In this document: piece by piece, positions 16,041 through 25,223 of the stretch
Layout of the letters: every line of letters begins with the position of its first letter
Position numbering within the stretch: position 1 is the first letter of the stretch
Source of the DNA: an uncultured Hymenobacter sp.
GTDB lineage: Bacteria > Bacteroidota > Bacteroidia > Cytophagales > Hymenobacteraceae
Direction: 5' to 3'
Assembly (NCBI GenBank): GCA_913776615.1
Contig: CAJYPK010000043.1
Location: forward strand, 62,001-126,000
Length of the DNA: 64,000 nucleotides
The notes under the pieces: model-generated
What the model was told of the DNA's origin: nothing
The model's database searches: none
What the model saw: the letters and a program-made list of their open reading frames with translations, nothing else
Program-made: the position numbers and the translations under genes

Positions 16041-18611
16041 CTACTGCACCGGCTTGGCGGGCGGTGGAGCGACCGGGGCTGGGGCCGGGCGGGTAGCCGC
16101 GGGCGCCCCACCGCTGCCCTGGCTGCCACCGCCGTTCTCGTCGGTTTTGAGGTCGTCGTTCTTCACGTTTTTGTGCGGGCGGGCCTCGGCCTTGAGCTGG
16201 CCCACGCGGTAGCTGAAATACACCTTGAAGCTGGTGAGGTGCTGCACCGCGGTGCTTTGCTGGCTGAGCAAGGGGCCGGCCAAATCGCTGCGCACGGCGT
16301 TGGTGGGCGAGAAGAAGTTTTCCGCCCCCAGCCCCAGGCTACCTTTTTTGCCGGCCACGTCGTGCTTCAGGCTCATACTGTAGAGTACGAAGCTGCTCTG
16401 GGTGCCTTGCAGCAGCACCTGCTGGCCCCGGTAGAAGCTGAATAGCTGCACGTTCCAGCCCCGGGGCAGGGCGTAGCTGCCGTAGAGGCGGCCGCCCAGC
16501 ACCCACCCCGCCTGGCGGGCGGCGTAGCGCGGGTCGGCCGCGTTGTTTTGCAGCACGGTGCGGTACAGGTCGAGCCCGCCGCTGAGGCTGAGCTTCTCGC
16601 CCACGTCGAGGCTGAAGAAGGCGCTGCCGCCGTAGGCACTTTCCTGGCCGATGTTGAGGTAGTCGAGGCGCACCGCGCCGGGGTAGCTCCCGTCGGGCAA
16701 CGGCGTGCGTACGCTCTGAATGGAGCCGGTAGTGCGCCGGGCAAAGACCGAGAAATTCAGGTTGGCCGGCCCCAGCAGCGTGCCGTAGCCCAGCTCATAA
16801 TTACTGGTAAACTCGGGGCGCAGGGCGGGGTTACCCTGGGTTTGCACGTAGGGGTTGGCGGCTTGCAGATTGGGGTTCAGAAACTGCACGGACGGGCGTT
16901 GCAGGCGGCGGTTGTACGCCAGCTTCAGCACGTTGCCGTTGCCGAGCTTGCGCAGCACGCTCAGGCTGGGGGCCAGCACGCCGTAGCCCGGCAGGTCGGG
17001 TACCGGGCCGGTACCCAGCTCGGCGGCCAGGGCCGTGTACTCGTAGCGCAGGCCCGGCTTCAGGGTAAGGCCCTTGGGCAAACTCAGGGTGTAGGCAGCG
17101 TAGGCAGCGGCCACCTGCTGCCGGTAAGTAAAGGAGTTATCGTCTTGAACGGTTGCTAACTGGCCGTAGTAGCGATAGTCGCTGCGCACCCGGCGCTGAA
17201 TGTCCTTCACGCCCACTTCCAGCAGCTGGCGAGCGCCCAGGGGCGTTTGGTAGTCGAGCTGGGCCGTGGCCTCCTGGTTGGTGCTGGGGTTGTCGTTGCC
17301 CGCCGGGCCGAGCTGGCCGGCGTCGGTGGCGCTGTACGTCTCGTTGGTAAACGCGTAGGTGCGATTATTACGACTGTAGAGGGCCAGGGCGCTCAGCTCG
17401 CGCTGCGGCACGGCGTAGGTATGGGTGTAGGCCAGGCTGGCGTCGATAGTACCCGAGTCGTCGGTGAGCTGCCCATCGCGCACCGAGCTGCTGGTGCGGC
17501 CGGTGGCCAGCGGGGTGGTGGCGGTAGCCAGGCCATCCTGGCACGTAGTGGCGTTGCGGGTGCCGTAGGTGAGCGCGGCCGCCAGCCCCTGCTGCGCGTC
17601 GAGATTATAGTCCCAGCCCAGGGTATAGCGCCCAAATACCTGACTTTGGCGCGTGGCGGCGGTCTGCGTGGTCCGGGTTTGCTGGCCGGTGGCAGGGTTG
17701 GTCGTCAACTGGTCATTGCTAAAGCTGCCCGGCGTATTATAGCCCGCCCGGCCGAAGCCCCCCAGCGCGAAACCCATGCGACCGGTGCGGTAGCCACCGT
17801 TCAGGTTGAGGGTGGCCGAGCGGGTGCCCGCGCTCCCGTCGAGGGTCAGCTGGCCCCCGCGCAGCGCGTTGCCCTTGGTTACGATGTTGATGATGCCGCC
17901 CGAGCCCTCGGCATCGTATTTGGCCGAGGGCGAGGTGATAACCTCGACCCGCCGAATCTGGTCGGCCGGCAACTGGCGCAGACCGTCGGCCACGCTGCCG
18001 GCCATGATGGTACTGGGCTTGCCATCGATGAGCACCCGGATGTTCTGATTGCCCCGCACGCTCACGTTGCCCTCCAGGTCGAGGCTCAGCAGCGGCACCC
18101 GCCGCAGTACGTCGGCGGCGTCGCCGCCGCGGGTGGTGGCGTCGTTTTCGGCGTGGTAGACGGTGCGGTCCACAAGTTCTTCGACCAGCGGCCGACGGGC
18201 CTGCACTACCACTTCATCCAACTGCTGGGCCGCCGCGGCCAAGGGCAGCGCCCCGAGCACTACCTCGCCGCCACCCGCCGACACCACTACGCCGGGGCGC
18301 ATCATTTCCTGGTAGCCCAGCAGGCTTACGCGCACCGAATAGGTGCCCGGCGGCAGTCCTGTCAGCACAAACCGGCCATCGCCGCCCCCCACACCCCCGC
18401 CCACCGGCTGGCCCACCGCGCTCAGCACCGCCACCGAGGCGTAGGCCAGGGGCTGGCCCGTAGCTGCGCTTACAACCGTTCCCGTGAGGCGGCCCGGGGC
18501 CTGGGCGGCCTCAGTAGCAGGCAGGGCGGCCCGCTGGCTCTGCGCGTACCCGGTTTGGCTGCTTAGGGCCGTCGCCAGGAGCAAAGCGGTACGTAGTACC
18601 ATAGGAATCAT
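16041..18611 (-). CDS. TonB-dependent receptor-like outer membrane protein with carboxypeptidase-like N-terminus
   Basis: The ~856-residue protein has a signal peptide (ending in G-Y-A-Q), a carboxypeptidase-regulatory-like beta sandwich (about 45-125: L-T-G-T-V-V-S-A-A-T-G-Q-P-L-A-Y-A-S), a TonB plug (R-V-P-L-L-S-L-D-L-E-G-N-V-S-V-R-G, then G-S-G-G-I-I-N-I-V-T-K-G) and a beta barrel filling the rest. The tail after the last strand is unusual, an Asn/Asp then Gly/Ser/Ala/Pro-rich extension of ~50 residues. No SusD partner is adjacent, so this is an OMP_b-brl_3-type receptor rather than a SusCD pair. The start could be 18611 or 18602. Confidence 0.9.
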   Translation of the reverse strand: MIPMVLRTALLLATALSSQTGYAQSQRAALPATEAAQAPGRLTGTVVSAATGQPLAYASVAVLSAVGQPVGGGVGGGDGRFVLTGLPPGTYSVRVSLLGYQEMMRPGVVVSAGGGEVVLGALPLAAAAQQLDEVVVQARRPLVEELVDRTVYHAENDATTRGGDAADVLRRVPLLSLDLEGNVSVRGNQNIRVLIDGKPSTIMAGSVADGLRQLPADQIRRVEVITSPSAKYDAEGSGGIINIVTKGNALRGGQLTLDGSAGTRSATLNLNGGYRTGRMGFALGGFGRAGYNTPGSFSNDQLTTNPATGQQTRTTQTAATRQSQVFGRYTLGWDYNLDAQQGLAAALTYGTRNATTCQDGLATATTPLATGRTSSSVRDGQLTDDSGTIDASLAYTHTYAVPQRELSALALYSRNNRTYAFTNETYSATDAGQLGPAGNDNPSTNQEATAQLDYQTPLGARQLLEVGVKDIQRRVRSDYRYYGQLATVQDDNSFTYRQQVAAAYAAYTLSLPKGLTLKPGLRYEYTALAAELGTGPVPDLPGYGVLAPSLSVLRKLGNGNVLKLAYNRRLQRPSVQFLNPNLQAANPYVQTQGNPALRPEFTSNYELGYGTLLGPANLNFSVFARRTTGSIQSVRTPLPDGSYPGAVRLDYLNIGQESAYGGSAFFSLDVGEKLSLSGGLDLYRTVLQNNAADPRYAARQAGWVLGGRLYGSYALPRGWNVQLFSFYRGQQVLLQGTQSSFVLYSMSLKHDVAGKKGSLGLGAENFFSPTNAVRSDLAGPLLSQQSTAVQHLTSFKVYFSYRVGQLKAEARPHKNVKNDDLKTDENGGGSQGSGGAPAATRPAPAPVAPPPAKPVQ

Positions 18612-18720
18612 GCTGAGGAGTAAGGCATCCAAAGGCATGGATTCTGGCCGAAGGTTGCAGCGGCAAGCCTCGGCGACGCAAAAGCCGACCGGCCCCCTGC
18701 CAGCGAGGTTATGGCTTAGC

Positions 18721-19443
18721 TTACCAGCCAGCTACAGCAGCCGCCAGGCGGTGCTGCATTGCTTCCAACACATCCTGCTGCGGCGAGCCGGTCAGGGCGT
18801 GAAATATTTGCGCAGCGGTAGTTATTTCCTCGTCAGTTATCGCAGCCGGCTGCGGGCTGCCCGCAGGGCCAGCTACGTAATCGCTCCCGTAGTCATTCCC
18901 GAAATAGCGAATATTGTATTCGTCCCGAAAGTTTAGAATGGCATGCGCCAGCGTAGGCTTCTGACCAACCACCCGCTCCAGCGCTACTTCGGGCAGGCTA
19001 CCCCCAACCCATTTCGGGAAGACACCTTGCCCGGAATTCCAGCGCAAATGGGAGATGCTGCAGCGCAGGCCGCGGGGAGTAGGCTGTAAGCTGACGTTAT
19101 ACAAGAGATAGAACCCGGTTTCATCGCCCCCGAACTGCCACAGCACATAATTAGGCAAGCTAGCATAGGTACGATCAGTAGCGCCAGCCCAGTGGGGCGA
19201 CAAGAAGGGGGGCGAGGCAATGAAGGCCGCTAATTTCTCGGCTGAGGACGGCCATATTTTCAGGTACCAGCGCCGGGCGCAAGCCTGCCGCTGCGCTAAG
19301 GTACGGGCCTGGGGTGGCCAAGGCAGAAACCCCCGGAACTCTATCCGATGCGTGCGCGGGTTGCGCGGCCACTCCTGGGCCTGCGCCGGCCGGCCAGCCA
19401 GGCCTAAAATAAGTAAGCCACTTACCAACATCAAGCGTCTCAT
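18721..19443 (-). CDS. Exported protein of unknown function
   Basis: Starting at ATG 19443 (M-R-R-L-M-L-V-S-G) gives 240 residues with a signal peptide ending R-P-A-Q-A-Q. The mature part is rich in Trp and aromatic residues (W-P-R-N-P-R-T-H-R-I-E-F-R-G). An upstream in-frame ATG at 19455 is possible. No domain recognised. Its codon use is less GC-rich than that of neighbouring housekeeping genes, as is common for lineage-specific Hymenobacter genes. It is divergent from the MpaB gene. Confidence 0.6.
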   Translation of the reverse strand: MRRLMLVSGLLILGLAGRPAQAQEWPRNPRTHRIEFRGFLPWPPQARTLAQRQACARRWYLKIWPSSAEKLAAFIASPPFLSPHWAGATDRTYASLPNYVLWQFGGDETGFYLLYNVSLQPTPRGLRCSISHLRWNSGQGVFPKWVGGSLPEVALERVVGQKPTLAHAILNFRDEYNIRYFGNDYGSDYVAGPAGSPQPAAITDEEITTAAQIFHALTGSPQQDVLEAMQHRLAAAVAGW

Positions 19444-19525
19444 GCAAGCATTCATTGGATTGCTGTTGTTTTTTAGCAAGATACCAATTACGCACGCATC
19501 GCTTTTCACTACCCTTTTTCAGCAT

Positions 19526-19533
19526 TAACTTTG
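19526..19533 (+). promoter_or_regulatory. Bacteroidota -7 promoter box TAACTTTG
   Basis: TAACTTTG matches TAnnTTTG. It overlaps a possible upstream TTG start of the next frame, which argues for the downstream ATG at 19645 and a leader of about 110 bases. Confidence 0.45.
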
Positions 19534-19644
19534 CATCACAAAGTTCTTTTCAACCGCCTTCATCAGGGAGCCAATTCAGCGCTATTGCCTTTGCATCAGC
19601 GGCAATATCTCCTTTCTCTCTTCCGTCAGTTTAGTACCCGCGCC

Positions 19645-20484
19645 ATGCACTATTTCGTCGCCCCTACCTCCATCGTGCGCCGCATTTGGGGCACCTCCGA
19701 TACGGTGCTGTTCATCTTTGCCGGGGCGGCGGCCGAGTTTGCGCTCAACAAGGCGGTGGACTGGCTGTACTTCACCGGGCGGCTGCCGGCCGACCCGCTG
19801 GGCCGGCTGTTTTCGACCGTGGACTACGCCCGGCGCATCGTGTTTGCCGACCGGGCGGGAGCCGAAAAGGCCATCGATACCATCGCCGCCATTCACGGGG
19901 CGGTGGAGGACCGCCGGGGGCGGCGCATTCCCGACTGGGCCTACCGCGACGTGCTGTACCTGCTCATTGCCTATTCCATCCAAGCCTTCGAGCTGCTGGA
20001 GCGGCCGCTCACTTCGGCCGAGCGCGAGGAGATAACCGACGTATTCTGCCGGGTGGGCCGCCGCCTGGGCATCCCCGATCTGCCCACCTCCTACCCCGCC
20101 TGGCTCGCCGACCGCACCCGCCACCTGGCCGCCGACCTGGCGCTGAGCGCCCATTCGCTCGACCTCTACGAGCAGTACCGCAAGCACCTGGGCGGCCCGC
20201 GCTACGCGCTGCTGCGCGGGGTGCAGGGCCTCGTGTGCCCGCCCCCCGTGCGTCGCCAGCTGGGCCTGGGCGGCGGCGCGTGGCTGCGGCCGGCAGTGGG
20301 CGGCTACCGCGCCACCAAGCAGCTGGCTTTCAGCCAATGGCTAAAAAACGCCATGCTACCCGCCGCGTACGCTGCCCGCATCCGGGCGCTGGACGAGGTG
20401 CCGACTACGGGCACTGAGAGCCTAGTGCGGCCGGGGCCGACGGGCTGTCCTTTCACGCGATTTCGCAAGGCAATTCAGCGCTAG
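19645..20484 (+). CDS. Oxygenase MpaB-family protein (DUF2236)
   Basis: From ATG 19645 the product is 279 residues. It shows the DUF2236/MpaB pattern: early G-T-S-D-T-V-L-F-I-F-A-G-A, then V-D-Y-A-R-R-I-V-F-A-D, A-I-H-G-A-V-E-D and W-A-Y-R-D-V-L-Y-L-L-I-A-Y-S-I-Q-A-F-E. Family members bind haem and cleave isoprenoid or latex substrates (MpaB in mycophenolic acid synthesis, Lcp in rubber cleavage); the substrate here is unknown. It is co-transcribed with the DUF2809 gene, 2 bases downstream. Confidence 0.85.
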   Translation: MHYFVAPTSIVRRIWGTSDTVLFIFAGAAAEFALNKAVDWLYFTGRLPADPLGRLFSTVDYARRIVFADRAGAEKAIDTIAAIHGAVEDRRGRRIPDWAYRDVLYLLIAYSIQAFELLERPLTSAEREEITDVFCRVGRRLGIPDLPTSYPAWLADRTRHLAADLALSAHSLDLYEQYRKHLGGPRYALLRGVQGLVCPPPVRRQLGLGGGAWLRPAVGGYRATKQLAFSQWLKNAMLPAAYAARIRALDEVPTTGTESLVRPGPTGCPFTRFRKAIQR

Positions 20485-20486
20485 AG

Positions 20487-20855
20487 ATGCGACGGCCTCT
20501 CAACGCTTACAGCCTGCTCGCGGCGGGGCTGCTGGGGGTGGAAGTGCTGATTGCGCAAGGCGTCCACGACCGGTTTATCCGGCCCTACGCGGGGGATTCT
20601 CTGGTCGTTATTTTCCTTTATTGCCTGATGCAGAGCGCAGGACGACGGCCGATTAATCGGGTGCTAGCCGGGGTACTGCTGCTCGCTTATCTCGTAGAAA
20701 TCGGGCAGTATTTTCACTTGGTGGCGCGCTTGGGGCTGGGGCATTCGCGGGTGGCCCGCCTCGTGCTGGGCAGCGCGTTTTCGTGGGCCGACATGCTGGC
20801 TTACACGCTGGGGGCGCTGCTGGTGCTGGCCGTGGAGCGAAGACGGGCGCTGTAG
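20487..20855 (+). CDS. DUF2809 membrane protein
   Basis: A 122-residue protein with three to four hydrophobic helices and the DUF2809 features (R-F-I-R-P-Y-A-G-D-S-L-V-V-I-F-L-Y-C-L, V-E-I-G-Q-Y-F, F-S-W-A-D-M-L-A-Y-T-L-G). Function of the family is unknown. It begins 2 bases after the MpaB-like stop, so the two are translationally linked. Its stop is immediately followed by a palindromic repeat. Confidence 0.85.
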   Translation: MRRPLNAYSLLAAGLLGVEVLIAQGVHDRFIRPYAGDSLVVIFLYCLMQSAGRRPINRVLAGVLLLAYLVEIGQYFHLVARLGLGHSRVARLVLGSAFSWADMLAYTLGALLVLAVERRRAL

Positions 20856-20998
20856 AACGGAGTGGCACTCCGTTTCCGCGTTAATTAGGCTTGTCCACGC
20901 ACAGTTGCCCACGAAATGGCATGCTGCTCCGCGTCTACTCAGCCAGTGGGCATTCCCTGGCGAAGCCCGTTGACGCGGAAACGGAGTGGCACTCCGTT
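20856..20998. repeat. Inverted repeat with nested palindromes between convergent genes
   Basis: Arms at 20856-20883 and 20971-20998 (28 bases, one mismatch) each contain the palindrome AACGGAGTGGCACTCCGTT and the tail TCCGCG. The loop of ~87 bases has no ORF. It fills the gap between the DUF2809 stop and the uvrA-like stop and may act as a terminator for both. Confidence 0.75.
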
Positions 20999-23539
20999 TT
21001 ATTCAGCCAGAAACTTGGCCAGGTAGGGGGCCGTGCGGCTTTCTTTGGCCCGCGCTACCTCGGCGGGCGGGCCGGCGGCTACTACGCGGCCGCCCTCGTC
21101 GCCCGCGCCGGGGCCGATGTCGAGCACCCAGTCGGAGCCGGCTACTACGCGCATGTCGTGCTCCACCACCAGCACGGTGTGGCCGGCTTCGACCAGGCCG
21201 TCGAGCTGGGTGAGCAGGCGCTCGACGTCGGCGGGGTGCAGGCCAGTGGTGGGCTCGTCGAGCACGTAGAGCGTGTGGGCGCGGGCCTGGCGTTGCAGCT
21301 CGGTGGCGAGCTTGATGCGCTGGGCCTCGCCCCCGCTCAGCTCGGTGGCCGACTGCCCGAGACGCAGGTAGCCCAGGCCCACTTCGCGCAGCACGGTGAG
21401 GGCGCGGCGCACGCTGGGCTCGGCTTCGAAGAAGGCCCAGGCCTCGTCCACGGTGAGGCCCAGCACGTCGGCGATGTTTTTACCCTGGTAAGTGATTTCG
21501 AGCGTCTTGGCGTTGTAGCGAGCCCCGTGGCAGGTGGGGCAGGGCGAATACACGCTGGGCAGAAACAGCAATTCGACCATCACGAAGCCCTCGCCCTGGC
21601 AGGTTTCGCAGCGGCCCTTGGCCACGTTGAAAGAAAAGCGGCCGGCGTCGTAGCGGCGCTTGCGGGCCTCGGGCGTGGCGGCGAAAAGCTTGCGCACGTG
21701 GTCGAACAGGCCGGTGTAGGTGGCCATGTTAGAGCGCGGCGTGCGGCCGATGGGCTGCTGATCAACCCGCACGAGGCGCTTGACGACGTCGAGGCCAGCA
21801 GTGATCGCGCCGGCGAAGGAATTAAAAATTAAAAATGAAGAAGTAAAAATGTCATCCTCCCCTTCTTCCCCATCCGTTTTTAATTCTTCATTTTTAATTT
21901 TTAATTCCTTCGCAAGAAGCTCGACCAACACCTGGCTGACAAGCGTCGATTTGCCGGAGCCCGACACGCCCGTGACGGTCGTGAACACCCCCAGCGGAAA
22001 CTCGGCGTCGAGGCCGCGCAGGTTGTGGCGGGTAGCGCCGGTCAGCTTCAGCCAGCCCAGCGGGGCGCGGGGCTCACGCGGATCATTCTTCTGGTTATCA
22101 AGCAAGAAGCGGCGCGTTTGCGAATTCTTAACCGCAGCCAGCCCGGCGGGTGGCCCGCTGTAGAGCACCTGCCCGCCCTGCTCGCCGGCCGCCGGGCCGA
22201 CGTCCACGAGCCAGTCGGCGCGGCGCACCACGTCGAGGTTGTGCTCGACCACGAAGAGCGAGTTGCCGGCCTGCTTGAGCGTCGCCAGGGCCTGGAGCAA
22301 AGCCTGGGTATCGGAGGGGTGCAGCCCGGCCGAGGGCTCGTCGAGCACGTAGACCACGCCAAACAGATTGGAGTAGAGCTGGGTAGCCAGGCGCAGGCGT
22401 TGCAGCTCGCCGGGCGAGAGCGTAGGCGTGCTGCGCTCCAGGGCCAGGTAGCCCAGGCCCAGGTCGAGCAGCACGGCCAGGCGGGCGCAGAGGTCCTGGG
22501 TGATGCGGCGGGTTACCTCGGCCTGGGCCTCGGCGGCATTTTCGCCACCGGGCGCGGCGGCCTTGCCCTCGGCGAAGGGGCGCAGGCGGCCGGCCACCTG
22601 CTGCAAGGGCAGCCGGGCCATGTCGGCAATGTCGAGGCCGGCGAAGGTGACGCTGAGCGACTCGGGGCGCAGGCGCTTGCCGTGGCACACGGGGCACTCC
22701 TGGCTGAGCATGTACTGGAGCACGCGCTTTTTCATGAGCGCGCTCTGGGTGTTGGCGAAGGTGTGCAGCACGTGCCGCCGGGCGCTGGTAAACGTGCCCA
22801 TGTAGTTGGGTGGCTCCTTGCGCTTCAGCGCCCGCTGGGTTTCGGCGGGCGAGTAGCCGGGGTATACCGGCACCACGGGCTGCTCGTCGGTGAAGAGAAT
22901 CCAGTCGCGCTCTTTTTGGGGCAAGTCGCGCCAGGGGCGGTCCACGTCGTAGCCCAGGGTCACAAGGATATCGCGCTGGTTTTGCCCGCCCCAGGCCTGG
23001 GGCCAGGCCGCAATGGCCCGCTCGCGGATGGTGAGCGAGGGGTCGGGCACCATCGATTCTTCGGTTACTTCATACACCCGGCCCAGACCGTGGCAGCGCG
23101 GGCAGGCGCCTTCGGGAGTATTGGCCGAGAAGCCCTCGGCGTAGATAATGCCCTGCCCCGGCGGGTAGTCGCCGGCCCGGGAGTAGAGCATGCGCAGCAA
23201 GTTGGCGAGCGTGGTCACCGAGCCCACCGACGAGCGCGTGGTGGGCGCCCCACGCTGCTGCTGCAAGGCCACGGCCGGCGGCAGGCCGTCGATGCTATCG
23301 ACCTCGGGCACCGTCAATTGGTGAAACAGCCGCCGGGCATAAGGCGACACCGATTCGAGGTAGCGCCGCTGGGCTTCGGCGTAGAGTGTACCAAAAGCCA
23401 GGCTGCTCTTGCCCGAGCCCGACACGCCGGTAAACACCACCAGCGCGTCGCGGGGAATGTCTACGTCAACGTTTTGCAGGTTGTGCTCGCGGGCCCCGCG
23501 CACCCGCACCATGCCCGCAGTGGAAGAAGGAACCGTCAT
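20999..23539 (-). CDS. UvrA-like ABC ATPase (class II UvrA2 type) with an in-frame repeat insertion
   Basis: From ATG 23539 (M-T-V-P-S-S-T-A-G) the product is 846 residues. Two ABC ATPase units are visible: Walker A G-V-S-G-S-G-K-S-S and G-V-S-G-S-G-K-S-T, signature L-S-P-G-E-L-Q-R and L-S-G-G-E-A-Q-R, plus zinc-finger Cys pairs (C-P-R-C-H-G, C-P-V-C-H-G, C-E-T-C-Q-G, C-P-T-C-H-G). The length below 900 and the short first insert are typical of UvrA2/DrrC-like proteins, linked to resistance to DNA-intercalating drugs, rather than true UvrA. About 32 residues near 543-575 are encoded by the palindromic element at 21814-21911. Confidence 0.92.
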   Translation of the reverse strand: MTVPSSTAGMVRVRGAREHNLQNVDVDIPRDALVVFTGVSGSGKSSLAFGTLYAEAQRRYLESVSPYARRLFHQLTVPEVDSIDGLPPAVALQQQRGAPTTRSSVGSVTTLANLLRMLYSRAGDYPPGQGIIYAEGFSANTPEGACPRCHGLGRVYEVTEESMVPDPSLTIRERAIAAWPQAWGGQNQRDILVTLGYDVDRPWRDLPQKERDWILFTDEQPVVPVYPGYSPAETQRALKRKEPPNYMGTFTSARRHVLHTFANTQSALMKKRVLQYMLSQECPVCHGKRLRPESLSVTFAGLDIADMARLPLQQVAGRLRPFAEGKAAAPGGENAAEAQAEVTRRITQDLCARLAVLLDLGLGYLALERSTPTLSPGELQRLRLATQLYSNLFGVVYVLDEPSAGLHPSDTQALLQALATLKQAGNSLFVVEHNLDVVRRADWLVDVGPAAGEQGGQVLYSGPPAGLAAVKNSQTRRFLLDNQKNDPREPRAPLGWLKLTGATRHNLRGLDAEFPLGVFTTVTGVSGSGKSTLVSQVLVELLAKELKIKNEELKTDGEEGEDDIFTSSFLIFNSFAGAITAGLDVVKRLVRVDQQPIGRTPRSNMATYTGLFDHVRKLFAATPEARKRRYDAGRFSFNVAKGRCETCQGEGFVMVELLFLPSVYSPCPTCHGARYNAKTLEITYQGKNIADVLGLTVDEAWAFFEAEPSVRRALTVLREVGLGYLRLGQSATELSGGEAQRIKLATELQRQARAHTLYVLDEPTTGLHPADVERLLTQLDGLVEAGHTVLVVEHDMRVVAGSDWVLDIGPGAGDEGGRVVAAGPPAEVARAKESRTAPYLAKFLAE
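21814..21911. repeat. AT-rich palindrome inside the uvrA-like coding sequence
   Basis: The left arm GAAGGAATTAAAAATTAAAA (21815 on) and the right arm ending AATTTTTAATTCCTTC pair over about 38 bases with few mismatches. On the reverse strand it stays open and encodes K-E-L-K-I-K-N-E-E-L-K, an acidic stretch, then S-S-F-L-I-F-N-S-F. It lies after the second Walker A (S-T-L-V-S-Q-V-L-V-E), before A-I-T-A-G-L-D-V-V-K, a loop that varies in length among UvrA proteins. Confidence 0.85.
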
Positions 23540-23835
23540 GAAAAACTGCCGGGCTAATAAGACCCGCCTGTCCCACGATACGCAAGAAACCACCCCCACA
23601 GCCACCTAGCTCGACCACAAGGCATAGTACCCAGCCCAAAATCCTGACTAAAAATATTTGCCAATTTTTTTAGTAAATCTCAAATTTTACGCACACCTTT
23701 GCTAAACCAAACGCCTACTCTCCCACCGCCCCAAGCCAGCCACCCAATCCAGCAACCCCACACCCCACCAACCCAAACGCCCACCCCACTACCGCATCCG
23801 TCGAAATCCGTTAAATCCGTTAAATCTGCGGTCCT
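23540..23835. other. Intergenic region with CCA-rich tract and repeat copy at 23803-23833
   Basis: No gene is seen. 23646-23692 is AT-rich; 23700-23795 is unusually rich in CCA/CCC on the + strand. 23803-23833 is a partial copy of the TCCGTTAAATCCGTTAAATC repeat and ends two bases before the ATG of the SWIM gene, so it forms that gene's whole proximal leader. Confidence 0.6.
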
Positions 23836-25176
23836 ATGAATGACCTCACCTACGCCTACGCCCAGCCCTCGACCCTGACGCACGCCCCCGAGGGCGCAGC
23901 GCTGCAACTGGCCGCCTACGCCGAGAACGCCCCCGCCAGCGAGACGGCCTGCTTTTTCCAGGGCCGGCTGCGCGATTCCTGGCTGGCGGCCCGGGGACTA
24001 ACCACGTTAGCCAAAGTAGTCGCCTCGCGCTTCGTGCCGCAAAACATCGCCCTGCGCGACCCCATCGTGACGGCCGGCGCGGGCCTGCTGCGCTTCGAGG
24101 CGTTTTCGTCGTGCAACGGCGTCTACGCCCGCCTCGACCTGGGGCCAGCCGCGCTCGACGGCGAGTTCTTGAGCAGCGGCACCACCAACGTCGATTTCAA
24201 CGAGCCGATGGTGAACGCCCTGAGCCGGGTGGCCCGCGCCGAGCCGGTGCGCCTCACCGTGGGCCAGACGGAAGTAACGCTGGAGCGCGCCGCCGGCACG
24301 GTGACCGAGCGCAAGGTGACGCTGCCCGAGCGCTGGCTCAAGGGCCTCACCGCCGTGCAGGGCTACCTGGCCCTGATGGACGAAAAAACGACCCTCACCC
24401 GCGCCCAGGCCACGCAACTGGTGCAGAGCATTCCGGCAGGTACGGCCCGGGGCGATTTTTTCCTGGTGCTGCGCGGGGCGCGGCCCAGCCTGGCGCCGGT
24501 GGGCAGCCCGGGCGCGGTGCGGGTGGGTGGCGTGCACCGGCTGCGCCTGCTCGACGGCCTGCTGCCGCTCTGCGAAAGTCTGCGGGTATTTGCCACGCCC
24601 GACGGGCAGGCCAGCGCCTTCGTGGTGGCGCTGGGCGGCGGGCAGGAATTCGTGCTGGCCTTGTCGGCGGCGGCCAACCGGGGCTTTTCGGGCGAGGGCA
24701 ATCAGCTCGACACGCTGCTCGAAGATTTGCCCGCCGAGTGGCTGGCGGGGGCCAACAACCTGTTTCGGGGCAACGAGACGTTCAACCCCACGCTGTTTGC
24801 GATGGCGCACGACCTGGCCCCCGGCACCGTGGACCGGCTGTGCGCCAGCCTCTCGGCGATGGGATTGCTAGGCTTCGACCTGGCCGAAAACCACTATTTC
24901 TACCGCCGCCTGCCCTTCAAGACCGACCGCATCCTCAAGCTGAACCCGCGCCTCAAAAATGCCCGCGCCCTGCTCGACTCGGCCGACGACGTGCAACTGG
25001 TGGGCGTGGGCGCGCAGGGCCGCACCGAGGCCCGGGTGCGCGGTACCGACGTGTGGCACACCGTGCTGGTGGGCGGCCCCGAGCCGCCGCGCTGCACCTG
25101 CCAGTGGTTTACGAGCCACCAGGGCCAGCGCGGGCCGTGCAAGCACATGCTGGCGGCGCAGCTGCGGTTTGGGTAG
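23836..25176 (+). CDS. SWIM zinc-finger protein
   Basis: The 446-residue protein ends with a SWIM motif: C-T-C near residue 419 followed by C-K-H about 20 residues later (C-T-C-Q-W-F-T-S-H-Q-G-Q-R-G-P-C-K-H). SWIM fingers bind zinc and usually mediate DNA or protein contacts. The first ~400 residues are soluble and mixed, without a recognised domain. It starts a co-directional cluster with two DUF6493 proteins, a ubiquitin-like protein and a DUF4132-like protein. A comparable association of a SWIM protein and DUF4132 exists in the E. coli yeh/molR region, but the MoxR ATPase and VWA proteins of that region are absent here. Confidence 0.85.
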   Translation: MNDLTYAYAQPSTLTHAPEGAALQLAAYAENAPASETACFFQGRLRDSWLAARGLTTLAKVVASRFVPQNIALRDPIVTAGAGLLRFEAFSSCNGVYARLDLGPAALDGEFLSSGTTNVDFNEPMVNALSRVARAEPVRLTVGQTEVTLERAAGTVTERKVTLPERWLKGLTAVQGYLALMDEKTTLTRAQATQLVQSIPAGTARGDFFLVLRGARPSLAPVGSPGAVRVGGVHRLRLLDGLLPLCESLRVFATPDGQASAFVVALGGGQEFVLALSAAANRGFSGEGNQLDTLLEDLPAEWLAGANNLFRGNETFNPTLFAMAHDLAPGTVDRLCASLSAMGLLGFDLAENHYFYRRLPFKTDRILKLNPRLKNARALLDSADDVQLVGVGAQGRTEARVRGTDVWHTVLVGGPEPPRCTCQWFTSHQGQRGPCKHMLAAQLRFG

Positions 25177-25223
25177 GTACCGGCGAGACCGTATAGCCTG
25201 GCCGTTTATCACCGCATACTCTT

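Noticed and set aside
22025..23557. Open frame on the + strand opposite the uvrA-like gene (510 codons)
   Set aside because: The reverse strand shows Walker, signature and zinc motifs. The + frame is low-complexity shadow.
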